From Williamsia soli (GTDB lineage Bacteria > Actinomycetota > Actinomycetes > Mycobacteriales > Mycobacteriaceae), in contig NZ_JAFRDR010000001.1 of the NCBI RefSeq assembly GCF_017377795.1, forward strand, positions 620,001 to 684,000: DNA of 64,000 nt. Direction: 5' to 3'. Below are positions 34,136 to 42,883 of the stretch, piece after piece. Both the position numbers and the translations under genes were made by a program. A model generated the notes under the pieces. It saw nothing but the letters and a program-made list of their open reading frames with translations, made no database searches and had not been told where the DNA came from. How positions within the stretch are numbered: position 1 is the stretch's first letter; the number at the start of each line of letters is the position of its first letter.

Positions 34136-35203
34136 TCAGTTGTTGTCGTCGTACTTGTTCTTGGAGTTCGTCCGCCAGTCGGAAAACTTGCGGTTGACGG
34201 TCTCCGCCACATCCGAGGCCGCCTGACCGACGCCGTCGACCACCCCTCCGAGTCCGTCGCGAATCCCCTTGATCAACGGGTCTTCGGACTCATCGAAGTT
34301 GTCGCGGTACGCCTTTCGCGCCGCGCCGATATCGTCGGCCACCTTGGCGTTGTCGTCGTCCTCGCGCCGCGGGTAGAGGCCGGCCACGATTTTGCCGTAA
34401 CCACCGCGATCGACCCAGCGGTTGAGCTCAGCGGCTCGCAGCACCGAGAACGGGTGCGATTGCATCTCCAGGTTGAGCAATTTGAGGACGCCGTCGCGGA
34501 GGTCGCCGGTCCGCTCGTACTCTTTCGCCTGGGCGATGAAGGCCTGGGTGTCCATCTGATCGAGATGCTTGCCGCCCGCCAGTTTCAGTTCCACGCGTAG
34601 CGCCACATCGAGGTCTTGGCTGCAGAGCAGACCGGCGCGGTCGCCGGACAGCTCGGACTTGCGTTGCCATTCCATCAGTGCGGCGACGATCGCCCGCAGC
34701 GCCCATCCACCGAGCGGGATGAACCCGATCGACGCGGCAATCCGGGTCAGGTGCATCAACATCGTTCGGTACACCGCGTGTCCGGACAGCGCATGCCCGA
34801 GTTCGTGGCCGATGACAAACCGGAGCTCGTCGTGGTCCATCAGTTCGTACATGCCTGAGGTGACCACGATGAAAGGCTTGTCCATCCCGATGCAGACGGC
34901 GTTCACCAGTGGCGATTGGGAGATGTAGAGCTCTGGTTTGACCGGCGAATCCAGCGTTGTCACGCAATCGTCGAGCAGCGCGTCTAGGTCGGCGAACTGC
35001 CGAGGTCCTACCCGGGCCGAACTCGCGAGGTACAGCAGCCGGTGCTGACGCTCGCGGAGCAGACCCGACAGCGTCTTGAGGACCTGGTCGAAACCCTTGA
35101 GCCTGCGCAAGGCGGTCAGCGCGGTGCGGTCGGCGGGATGCTCCCACGCCCGCGAACTTATGCCCGGAAATGGGGTGCGCACGGGTACGGGTACCTGGGT
35201 CAT
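34136..35203 (-). CDS. M48-family zinc metalloprotease
   Basis: A 355-aa peptidase with the zinc motif H133-E-L-G-H137 in a VIGHELGHALSGH context, a hydrophobic segment after it (LTRIAASIGFIPLGGWALRAIVAAL) and the downstream SELSGDRAGLL block that supplies the third zinc ligand Glu/Asp. M48 proteins of this type (HtpX/Ste24-like) act in membrane-associated protein quality control. The C-terminal ~60 residues are a hydrophilic, Asp-rich tail. GGGAGG precedes the start. Divergent from the SWIM operon with a 172-bp gap. Confidence 0.88.
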   Translation of the reverse strand: MTQVPVPVRTPFPGISSRAWEHPADRTALTALRRLKGFDQVLKTLSGLLRERQHRLLYLASSARVGPRQFADLDALLDDCVTTLDSPVKPELYISQSPLVNAVCIGMDKPFIVVTSGMYELMDHDELRFVIGHELGHALSGHAVYRTMLMHLTRIAASIGFIPLGGWALRAIVAALMEWQRKSELSGDRAGLLCSQDLDVALRVELKLAGGKHLDQMDTQAFIAQAKEYERTGDLRDGVLKLLNLEMQSHPFSVLRAAELNRWVDRGGYGKIVAGLYPRREDDDNAKVADDIGAARKAYRDNFDESEDPLIKGIRDGLGGVVDGVGQAASDVAETVNRKFSDWRTNSKNKYDDNN

Positions 35204-35375
35204 CGTCGCTGGTCCTCCCTGTGCCGGATGAGATGGTGCCCGGCAACCCGATCAACCGTAGCGAAACATGCCTTCACCGACTGCGAATGTAGTTCTTTCA
35301 GACGACTGGGCTGACGCCGCAGACAGGCTCGCCCGGCCGGTGGGAGGTGTCGGTTCCCTGGGTTAGTTTAGGACC

Positions 35376-36704
35376 GTGGGGACACAGCGATGGCGGGCCG
35401 ATCAGGTGCTGGCGTTGGCCCCTGATGCGGGGTCTCAGGCAGCTGGTCGGAAGCTGGCCATCCCGACGCCGTGGTCGTCGACGGGCGCCGTCGACAACGT
35501 GGTGTGGGGACTGTGTACGGGCAGTGGCAGGAATCCGTATCAGACAATCGTCGATCTCAGCGGCCCGGCGTACCGGTGTTCGTGTCCTTCCCGGAAGTTC
35601 CCGTGCAAGCACGCACTCGGTCTACTTCTGCTCTGGGCGGCCGGCGGCGTACCGGACGCACCGGCAGTCGCCGACTTCGCGAGGCCGTGGATCGACGAGC
35701 GCGCCGCGAAGGCTGCGGCTGCCCCGGTGCGCACTGAACGCGCCGAACCCAAGGACCCCGAGCGTGCGGCCCGCACCGCGGAGCAACGGGCGGTTCGCAT
35801 GGCGGGCGGTCTCGAAGAGTTCGAGATGTGGCTCTCCGATCAGGTGCGCGGCGGACTCGCAGGCGCGGAGGCCGACCCGTATCGCCGGTTCGACCCGGTG
35901 GCCGCACGACTCGTCGACGCTCAGGTGCCGGGGCTGGCCCGCCGGGTTCGGGAACTGCCCGCGCTGGTCACCGGAGCCCGGTGGCCAGAACGGCTCCTCC
36001 GCGAACTGGCGATGCTGAGGCTGCTCGCGCGCGCACATCGGCGCATCGACGAACTCGACCCGGCGATGGCCGCCAACGTCCGCAGGCACCTCGGGTACCC
36101 CGTGGCGAAGGCCGACGTGCTGGCCACCGAGCCGGTGATCGACACCTGGCAGATCGTCGCCGTTCGCGACCGCGACGACGAACAGCTGATCACCCGCCGG
36201 GTCTGGTTGTGGGGGCACACCACGGGCAGGTGTGCGGTGGTGTTGTCGTTCTCACCCACTGCTGCGGGCCTCGACGGTCGCTTCATCGCCGGGATGTCGT
36301 TTGCCGGGCCACTGCACTTCTACCCGGGAACGCCTCCGCTGCGGGCACTCGTACCCGACGGCGATCTGCGGCTGACAGCGCTGACCTCGGGAACCATCGT
36401 AGGGACAACGGTGCAGACTGCTCTGGGCCGGCGTGCTGACGCGATAGCCGAAGATCCTTGGCTGCAGAGCTTCCCGGTTGTCATCGCCGGCAGGCCGGCG
36501 CTGGCGGAAGGGCGCCGCCTGCTCGTCGACGACGACGGTGTGTCGATCGACCTCGATACCACCGACGACCGCTGGTTCGCACTACTGGCCGTGTCGGGCG
36601 GACATCCGGTGCGGGTCTTCGGTGAGCTCGGAACCGAGGGGCTGGACCCGGTTGCCACCGAGGCTCTCGAGGCTCCCCAGGCGCAACGGATCGGCGCGGC
36701 ATGA
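35376..36704 (+). CDS. SWIM zinc-finger protein, first gene of the MoxR/VWA operon
   Basis: A 442-aa protein with an N-terminal SWIM domain: CSCPSRKFPCKHALGLLLLW (residues about 68-88) gives the CxCx(n)CxH zinc ligands. A charged Ala/Arg/Glu linker (about 105-150) and a large C-terminal region of unknown fold follow. SWIM domains bind nucleic acid or protein partners. GTG 35376 is used; only AGGA is visible upstream, so the start is tentative. The stop overlaps the next start by four bases (ATGA), and the same overlap style runs through all five genes to 42809. Confidence 0.85.
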   Translation: MGTQRWRADQVLALAPDAGSQAAGRKLAIPTPWSSTGAVDNVVWGLCTGSGRNPYQTIVDLSGPAYRCSCPSRKFPCKHALGLLLLWAAGGVPDAPAVADFARPWIDERAAKAAAAPVRTERAEPKDPERAARTAEQRAVRMAGGLEEFEMWLSDQVRGGLAGAEADPYRRFDPVAARLVDAQVPGLARRVRELPALVTGARWPERLLRELAMLRLLARAHRRIDELDPAMAANVRRHLGYPVAKADVLATEPVIDTWQIVAVRDRDDEQLITRRVWLWGHTTGRCAVVLSFSPTAAGLDGRFIAGMSFAGPLHFYPGTPPLRALVPDGDLRLTALTSGTIVGTTVQTALGRRADAIAEDPWLQSFPVVIAGRPALAEGRRLLVDDDGVSIDLDTTDDRWFALLAVSGGHPVRVFGELGTEGLDPVATEALEAPQAQRIGAA

Positions 36705-38200
36705 GCGGTTGGGACGAGCTGGTGTCCGCGGCGACGGTCGGAGTCGGGGGAAAGGCCCTCGATGTGCGTGACCTCGATCCTGCGATCGCCGCTGCGGCCG
36801 CCCGGGTCGACCGCAGAGACCCGGTGGCTGCGGTTCTTTCGATCGCTGCGCTGGACACCGTTGCCGCACGCGCGGGCCTGTTGGCTGGTCCGCCGGCCAA
36901 GGTTCTGCCTCCCGCACCTGACGACCATGGCCGGGTCATGAACGACCGCCTCGCCGGGTTACTGGGACAGGCGCTCGACTCAGGCGACGAGATGGCCACG
37001 TGGGCGATCGAGGCGATGGCGGCCCGAGACCTACGAGTTCCGTCGGAGCTGATTCCGATGCTGTTGCACCGCACCAAACGTCAGGTCAGGATCCGGCCGG
37101 CGGTCGCGGTTCTGGTGGGAACCCGGGGGCGGTGGCTCGTCGAGATCAGCGACATCGCGGCAGTGTTGCCGCCCAAGGATCTCAGCACGCAACCCGAGGA
37201 CGTCGATGCCGAAGAGATCTGGTCGTACGGCAGCACGCCCGCCCGGGTGCGGGTGCTTCGTCGCCGACGATCTGAGGACGCCGTCGGAGCTCTGCAACGC
37301 CTGCAAGCGGTCTGGGCGACCGAACCCGGTGACGTGCGGGCCGCCCTGCTCGGGGCACTGGAGGTCGGCTTGTCCCTCACCGACGAGGCATTCCTCGACC
37401 GAGCCCTCGACGATCGCAAAGGGTCGGTACGCGCCGCGGCAGCGCGACTGCTGAACGGCATCCCGGACTCCGGACTGCAGCAACGGATGATCGAACGGGC
37501 GCGGCATGTCCTCGTCGCATCTGGTCGTGGGCGGCGTCTTCGCTTGTCGCTGGTGTTGCCGGAGCGGGCTGACGAATCCGCTCGGCGCGACGGCATCGAT
37601 CCGAATCCACCGCGGGGCACCGGGTCGGGTGCGTGGCTCGCCCGCCAGATCCTGCAGAACACGCCTTTGGCACTGTGGGAGAACACGTTCGGCAAGCCCG
37701 CGCAGGTGCTGGTCGAGGCGGTGTCCGATGATGACGCGGACACCGTGCTCGGCGCCTGGGGCGATGCTGCCGTCGCGCAGCGCAACGCGACGTGGGCAGG
37801 CGCCCTGTATCGGGCGCCGGGCGCCGATCCCGCGCTGATCGGAATCCTGGCTGATCCGAAGAGGAGCGAGGCGACGGTGTGGTGGCTCCGCAACCGTCGA
37901 CCGCCCGGGAACGTGCTGGCCCATGTTCCGGCGCCCTGGACCGACGAGGTGGCCGCAACCGCCCTGAATTCGGCTTTGCGCGAGTCGATCTCACCGTCAT
38001 CGACCCCGCTGTGGCATTGGCGTGGCCTCGTCGATCAGCTGCGCCTCGGGCTGCCCGTCGGGCCCGCCTATCGCTGGATCGAACAGATCGACGCGGTGCG
38101 CGACCGGATGAAGGGTGGCTGGCCGCAGTTGCTCGAACCACTCAAGTGGGCGCTGATCCTGCGCACCGCGATCACCGAGGAGATGCATGACGAATCCTGA
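36701..38200 (+). CDS. DUF5691-type protein of the MoxR/VWA operon
   Basis: A 499-aa all-helical protein (Ala/Leu/Arg-rich, about 450 residues of amphipathic helices such as LGALEVGLSLTDEAFLDRALDDRKGSVRAAAARLLNGIPDSGL) reminiscent of HEAT-like repeats. By context and composition it fits DUF5691, a family found beside SWIM, MoxR and VWA genes. No catalytic motif was seen; a scaffold or adaptor role is inferred. It overlaps the SWIM gene by 4 bp and the ATPase gene by 14 bp. Confidence 0.75.
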   Translation: MSGWDELVSAATVGVGGKALDVRDLDPAIAAAAARVDRRDPVAAVLSIAALDTVAARAGLLAGPPAKVLPPAPDDHGRVMNDRLAGLLGQALDSGDEMATWAIEAMAARDLRVPSELIPMLLHRTKRQVRIRPAVAVLVGTRGRWLVEISDIAAVLPPKDLSTQPEDVDAEEIWSYGSTPARVRVLRRRRSEDAVGALQRLQAVWATEPGDVRAALLGALEVGLSLTDEAFLDRALDDRKGSVRAAAARLLNGIPDSGLQQRMIERARHVLVASGRGRRLRLSLVLPERADESARRDGIDPNPPRGTGSGAWLARQILQNTPLALWENTFGKPAQVLVEAVSDDDADTVLGAWGDAAVAQRNATWAGALYRAPGADPALIGILADPKRSEATVWWLRNRRPPGNVLAHVPAPWTDEVAATALNSALRESISPSSTPLWHWRGLVDQLRLGLPVGPAYRWIEQIDAVRDRMKGGWPQLLEPLKWALILRTAITEEMHDES

Positions 38201-39281
38201 ACCGGACATCCTGCGCCCGCATGCCGAGCAGCTCTACGCAGGTGAACTGGCGGCGCTTGCCGCCGCAGACGACCGGTCCCGACCGCAGCAGTGGAACCTG
38301 TCTCCGTCGGCGGTGGTGACGTACCTCCTCGGCGGGACGTTGAGCGATGGAACGGTCATCTCTCCCAAGTACATCGGTCCGCGGCGCCTGATGGAGGTCG
38401 CGGTCGCGACTCTCGCCACGGATCGGGCGCTGCTGCTTCTCGGTGTGCCGGGTACCGCGAAAACCTGGGTGTCCGAACACCTCAGCGCGGCGATCAGCGG
38501 CCGGTCGACCCTGTTGATCCAGGGCACCGCGGGTACTCCTGAAGAGGCGATTCGCTATGGCTGGAACTACGCCCGGCTCCTCGCCGAGGGTCCGAGCGAG
38601 CAGGCGCTGGTCCCCTCACCGGTGATGATCGCGATGCGCGAGGGCAAGATCGCGCGGATCGAAGAACTCACGCGCATCCCCTCCGACGTCCAGGATGCGC
38701 TGATCACGGTGCTGTCGGAGAAATCGCTGCCGATCCCCGAACTCGGCACCGAAGTGCAGGCCACCAAAGGCTTTTCGGTGATCGCGACGGCGAACAATCG
38801 CGACCGCGGTGTGAACGAACTGTCGTCGGCATTGCGCCGACGGTTCAACACCGTGGTGCTGCCGTTGCCGGCGACCGCCGACGAGGAGGTCTCCATCGTG
38901 ACCCAGCGGGTGCAGGCACTCGGACAGACGCTGCATTTGCCCGAGATTCCGAGTGCGTCCGAGGAGATCCGCCGCGTCGTCACGGTGTTCCGCGAACTGC
39001 GGTCGGGACTCACCGCCGACGGTCGCACCCGCGTCAAACAACCCTCGGGTACGTTGTCGACCGCCGAGGCGATCTCTGTGGTCACGCACGGAGTGGTGAT
39101 GTCGGCGCACTTCGGCGACGGAGTCCTTCGGCCGTCCGACACCGCGGCGGGCATCCTCGGTGCGGTGGTCAAGGATCCGGTTGCGGACGCCGTGGTGTGG
39201 ACCGAATACCTGGAAGCCGTTGTGCGCGAGCGCAAGGATTGGGCCGACTTCTACCGGGCGTGCCGCGAGGTCGAACATTGA
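38187..39281 (+). CDS. MoxR-family AAA+ ATPase
   Basis: A 364-aa AAA+ ATPase. Walker A GVPGTAKT (86-93), a Walker B-like RIEEL (157-161, Glu-Glu rather than Asp-Glu), sensor-1 ATANNRD (200-206) and an Arg-finger region SSALRRRF (213-220) are seen. MoxR proteins form hexamers that work with VWA-domain partners as chaperones for metal insertion or complex assembly, as in RavA-ViaA and MoxR. GAGGAG sits four bases before the ATG. The stop overlaps the DUF5682 start (TTGA). Confidence 0.92.
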   Translation: MTNPEPDILRPHAEQLYAGELAALAAADDRSRPQQWNLSPSAVVTYLLGGTLSDGTVISPKYIGPRRLMEVAVATLATDRALLLLGVPGTAKTWVSEHLSAAISGRSTLLIQGTAGTPEEAIRYGWNYARLLAEGPSEQALVPSPVMIAMREGKIARIEELTRIPSDVQDALITVLSEKSLPIPELGTEVQATKGFSVIATANNRDRGVNELSSALRRRFNTVVLPLPATADEEVSIVTQRVQALGQTLHLPEIPSASEEIRRVVTVFRELRSGLTADGRTRVKQPSGTLSTAEAISVVTHGVVMSAHFGDGVLRPSDTAAGILGAVVKDPVADAVVWTEYLEAVVRERKDWADFYRACREVEH

Positions 39282-41641
39282 CCTCGGTGTCCGACGACAC
39301 CAGCACGGCCCCCGATCCCGATGCGACCGAGCCTGTCGCCCCCGGAACATACGTCTTGGGAGTACGGCATCATGGTCCGGGTTCGGCCCGCGGCGTCCTC
39401 GCCGAACTGGACCGGATCGACCCCGACATCATCCTGATCGAGGGACCGGCGGACGCCGACCCGCTCGTCGGATTCGTAGGGGCCGATGACATGACGCCGC
39501 CGGTCGCGATCCTGGCGTACGCCGTCGATCGTCCCGCTGTCGCAGCATTCTGGCCGTTCGCGGCCTTCTCTCCGGAGTGGCAGGCCATGCGATGGGCAAA
39601 CGAGTCGAACGTACCGGTGCGTTTCTGCGATCTACCCGCCGCCATGGTGCTCGCCCATGGTCGTCGCGGCGATCAGGACGCAACGGAGACCGCGGACGAG
39701 GAACCGACCCTCGACCTCGCCGAGCCTGACGGCCTCGACGCGGGCGCACCTGTGCGGACCGATCCCATCGGCGTGCTCGCCGATGCCGCCGGATATGACG
39801 ATCCCGAACGCTGGTGGGATGACGTCATCGAAACCCGTTCCGACGGGGGAGGGTTCGAGGCCGTCGCGGAGGCCATGGCCGCCCTGCGCGACGAGTTGCC
39901 GCCGGTGGGTGATCAGGGCGATCGGCTTCACGAACAGCGCCGCGAAGCCCAGATGCGGCAGGTACTCCGCAAGGCGTCCAAGGAACCCGGTGTGCAGCGG
40001 GTGGTGGTGGTCTGCGGGGCCTGGCATGCGCCGGCACTGATGGGCAAGCTGCCGCCTGCGACCGGTGACGCCAAGCTTCTGCGCGGCACACCCAAGGTCC
40101 GGGTGAAGCTGGCCTGGGTGCCGTGGACCCATTCGCGGCTGGCGTTCGCATCCGGATACGGCGCAGGGGTGGTCTCGCCCGGCTGGTACCACCACCTGTT
40201 CACCCAGCCGCAGGAGGTCATCACCCGTTGGCTCATCAAGGTTGCGCGCCTGTTGCGGGGCAAAGATATTGCGATCTCCTCGGCGCACGTCATCGAGAGC
40301 GCCCGGTTGGCCGAAGCGCTCGCGACACTGCGGCGCCGTCCCCTCCCCGGGCTCGCCGAGGTCACCGAGGCCACCGAGGCGGTGATGTGCGACGGCGACG
40401 ACTCCGTCATGGCGCTGATCAACGACGAACTGGTGATCGGCGAACTACTCGGGTCCACCCCCGCCGATGCCCCGACAGTTCCACTCGAGGCAGATCTTCG
40501 GGCACGTGCCCGTTCGGCGCGGCTGAAGATCGACCCCATGGCCCGGCAACTCGTCCTGGATCTCCGCAAGCCGACGGATCTGTCGAAATCGGTGCTGCTG
40601 CACCGCCTCGCGTCCCTCGACATCGACTGGGGTGTGCCGGAAGAAGTCGCCGGATCGGGCACCTTCAAGGAGGGCTGGCGTCTCGCGTGGAAGCCGGACT
40701 TCGCGATCGACATCGTCGTCGCGGCGGTGTGGGGCACCACCGTCGACGCCGCTGCCACGAGCAGACTGATCGACCGCGCGACGACGGCAACGCGGCTGGC
40801 CCAGGTCACCGCGGTCCTGGAGCAGGCGCTGCTGGCCGATCTTCCGGACGCCGTCAGCCGGGTGCTCGGTGCTGTGCACGACCGCGCGGCCATCGACCGC
40901 GACGTCGAGCATCTGATGAACGCGCTGCCCGCACTGTCGCGGGCTCTGCGCTACGGCGATGTTCGCGGCACCGACACCCGGGCGCTGGCCGAGGTCACCA
41001 CGTCCCTGCTCGTCCGCGTGTGCGCCGGACTGCCCGCTGCCGTCACCGGGTTGGGCGCTGAGGCGGCCGCTGAGTTCCGGAAGATGATCGATCAGGTGCA
41101 GGAGGTGACCGACCTCCTCGAGCAGGTCGGGATCGCCGGGGAGGAAGCAGCGACCTGGCGCGACGTGCTACGCGCACTGGCCGACCGGCGAGACCTGCAC
41201 GGCGCCTTGGTGGGTCGAATCGTGCGCATCATGTTGGACTCCCGGGAGATCGACGCCGATGAGGCTGCCACCAGGTTGCACCGCGCTCTGTCGGTCGGCG
41301 CGGTCCCCGCAGACAAGGCGGCGTGGATCGACGGCTTCATCGGCGGGGGTGGGCTGCTGCTGGTGCACGACCGAACACTGCTCGCCGTCATCGACCACTG
41401 GCTCGCAGGTCTGCCCGACGAGCAGTTCACCGAGTTGGTCCCGCTGCTGCGCCGCACCTTCAGCTTGTTCGAGGCGGGCATCCGCCGCAATATCGCGGAG
41501 TCGGTGAAGGGGATCGGGGGCGGGGTGATCGCGGTGGCAGCGCCTTCACAGATCGATGGAGAACGTGCCGCGCCTGCCGTCGCCGTGGTCGCGGGACTGC
41601 TCGGACTGCTGCCCGCAGCGGAGGAGAGCGCCGATGCCTGA
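39278..41641 (+). CDS. DUF5682-type protein of the MoxR/VWA operon
   Basis: A 787-aa protein. The N-terminal block YVLGVRHHGPGSARGVLAELDRIDPDIILIEGP and a later VVVVCGAWHAPALMGKL together recall the TraB/TIKI/EreA-like pattern (HxxxGS, PDxxxxE, GxxHxxAL), a fold that includes metal-dependent peptidases and esterases; this likeness is my inference. The remaining ~500 residues are helical and unassigned. The TTG at 39278 overlaps the ATPase stop and has GAGG seven bases upstream; GTG 39287 is possible. It is the largest component of the operon and the best candidate for its catalytic effector. Confidence 0.78.
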   Translation: MTSVSDDTSTAPDPDATEPVAPGTYVLGVRHHGPGSARGVLAELDRIDPDIILIEGPADADPLVGFVGADDMTPPVAILAYAVDRPAVAAFWPFAAFSPEWQAMRWANESNVPVRFCDLPAAMVLAHGRRGDQDATETADEEPTLDLAEPDGLDAGAPVRTDPIGVLADAAGYDDPERWWDDVIETRSDGGGFEAVAEAMAALRDELPPVGDQGDRLHEQRREAQMRQVLRKASKEPGVQRVVVVCGAWHAPALMGKLPPATGDAKLLRGTPKVRVKLAWVPWTHSRLAFASGYGAGVVSPGWYHHLFTQPQEVITRWLIKVARLLRGKDIAISSAHVIESARLAEALATLRRRPLPGLAEVTEATEAVMCDGDDSVMALINDELVIGELLGSTPADAPTVPLEADLRARARSARLKIDPMARQLVLDLRKPTDLSKSVLLHRLASLDIDWGVPEEVAGSGTFKEGWRLAWKPDFAIDIVVAAVWGTTVDAAATSRLIDRATTATRLAQVTAVLEQALLADLPDAVSRVLGAVHDRAAIDRDVEHLMNALPALSRALRYGDVRGTDTRALAEVTTSLLVRVCAGLPAAVTGLGAEAAAEFRKMIDQVQEVTDLLEQVGIAGEEAATWRDVLRALADRRDLHGALVGRIVRIMLDSREIDADEAATRLHRALSVGAVPADKAAWIDGFIGGGGLLLVHDRTLLAVIDHWLAGLPDEQFTELVPLLRRTFSLFEAGIRRNIAESVKGIGGGVIAVAAPSQIDGERAAPAVAVVAGLLGLLPAAEESADA

Positions 41642-42809
41642 TCAGCCCGGACTCGACCCGGCCGAGGACGCGCGCCTGCGACGGTGGCGGATGGTGGTCG
41701 GAACACAGGCCGACGATGCGCTCGGCAGACCCGGCGGTGGGCAGATGCAGGAGATGGACCGTTCACTCGCCGCGCTGTACGAGGCCCCCGGTGGTCGTCG
41801 GGGCGGGCTGGGCGGTTCGGCCCCGTCGGTGGCCCGATGGCTCGGCGACATCCGGAAGTACTTCCCGTCCAACGTCGTCCAGGTGATGCAACGCGACGCC
41901 GTGGACCGGTTGGGGATCGCCGCACTGCTCGCCGAACCCGAACTGATGGACACCGTCGAGGCGAACATCGACATGGTCAGCACCCTGATCAGTCTGGGCA
42001 AGGCGATCCCCGAGACCTCACGAGCATCCGCCCGAGCCCTCGTTCGCAAGGTGGTCGACGACGTAGAACGCCGGATCGCCGATCAGACCAGGGCGGCAAT
42101 CACGGGCGCCCTCAATCGCGCTGCGACGACCCATCGGCCCAGACCTGCCGACATCGACTGGAATCGGACGATCGCCAAGAATCTCAAACACTATCTGCCG
42201 GAATACCGTACGGTCATCCCGCACCAGCTGGTGGGACACGGACGTCGTTCGGCGCAGCTCGGTCGCGACGTCGTGGTCGCGATCGACCAGTCCGGGTCGA
42301 TGGCTGCGTCGATCGTCTATGCGTCGATCTTCGGCGCTGTCCTCGCGTCGATGCGATCCATCCGGACCTCCCTGGTGCTTTTCGACACCGAAGTCGTTGA
42401 TCTCACAGACGAATTGGACGATCCGGTGGAGGTCCTGTTCGGTGCCACGCTCGGTGGGGGCACGGACATCAACCAGGCGATCGCCTACTGCCAAGGCCTG
42501 ATCACCCGGCCGACAGAGTCGATCTTCGTCCTGATCTCGGACCTCTACGAGGGTGGTCTCCGCGACACGATGCTGGCGCGGGTCGCCGCGATGTCGGCCG
42601 CCGGTATCACCGTCGTGGTGCTGCTGGCCCTGTCCGACGAGGGAGCGCCCGCCTTCGACCGTGATATCGCACTGGCGTTGGCGGACATGGGTATACCGGC
42701 GTTCGCGTGTACGCCTGACGCCTTCCCTGAACTGTTGGCGGTGGCGATCGGGCGCGGCGACATCACGGCCTGGGCAGCCTCGAAAGAACTCGAACAGCGC
42801 GGGATGTGA
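41634..42809 (+). CDS. VWA-domain protein (CoxE/ViaA-like), partner of the MoxR ATPase
   Basis: A 391-aa protein whose C-terminal half is a von Willebrand A domain with the MIDAS motif D218-Q-S220-G-S222 and the downstream Thr/Asp ligands in GGGTDINQAI and ISDLYEGG. The N-terminal half is helical (LRRWRMVVGTQADDALG and on), as in ViaA/CoxE proteins. VWA partners present substrates to MoxR rings. The start overlaps the DUF5682 stop by 8 bp after GGAGGAG. A long hairpin follows, marking the operon end. Confidence 0.9.
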   Translation: MPDQPGLDPAEDARLRRWRMVVGTQADDALGRPGGGQMQEMDRSLAALYEAPGGRRGGLGGSAPSVARWLGDIRKYFPSNVVQVMQRDAVDRLGIAALLAEPELMDTVEANIDMVSTLISLGKAIPETSRASARALVRKVVDDVERRIADQTRAAITGALNRAATTHRPRPADIDWNRTIAKNLKHYLPEYRTVIPHQLVGHGRRSAQLGRDVVVAIDQSGSMAASIVYASIFGAVLASMRSIRTSLVLFDTEVVDLTDELDDPVEVLFGATLGGGTDINQAIAYCQGLITRPTESIFVLISDLYEGGLRDTMLARVAAMSAAGITVVVLLALSDEGAPAFDRDIALALADMGIPAFACTPDAFPELLAVAIGRGDITAWAASKELEQRGM

Positions 42810-42810
42810 C

Positions 42811-42876
42811 AACCCAGTTGTTCCAGGCAAACCCAGCAGCTGTGCAGTAGCTGGACTTGCCTGGAACGCCTGGGTT
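42811..42876. terminator. Long bidirectional terminator hairpin
   Basis: AACCCAG (42811-42817) pairs with CTGGGTT (42870-42876) and GTTCCAGGCAA (42820-42830) with TTGCCTGGAAC (42857-42867); an inner CCAGC/GCTGG stem closes the loop. It sits between the convergent VWA and siderophore-binding genes. Confidence 0.75.
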
Positions 42877-42883
42877 CGGGATG

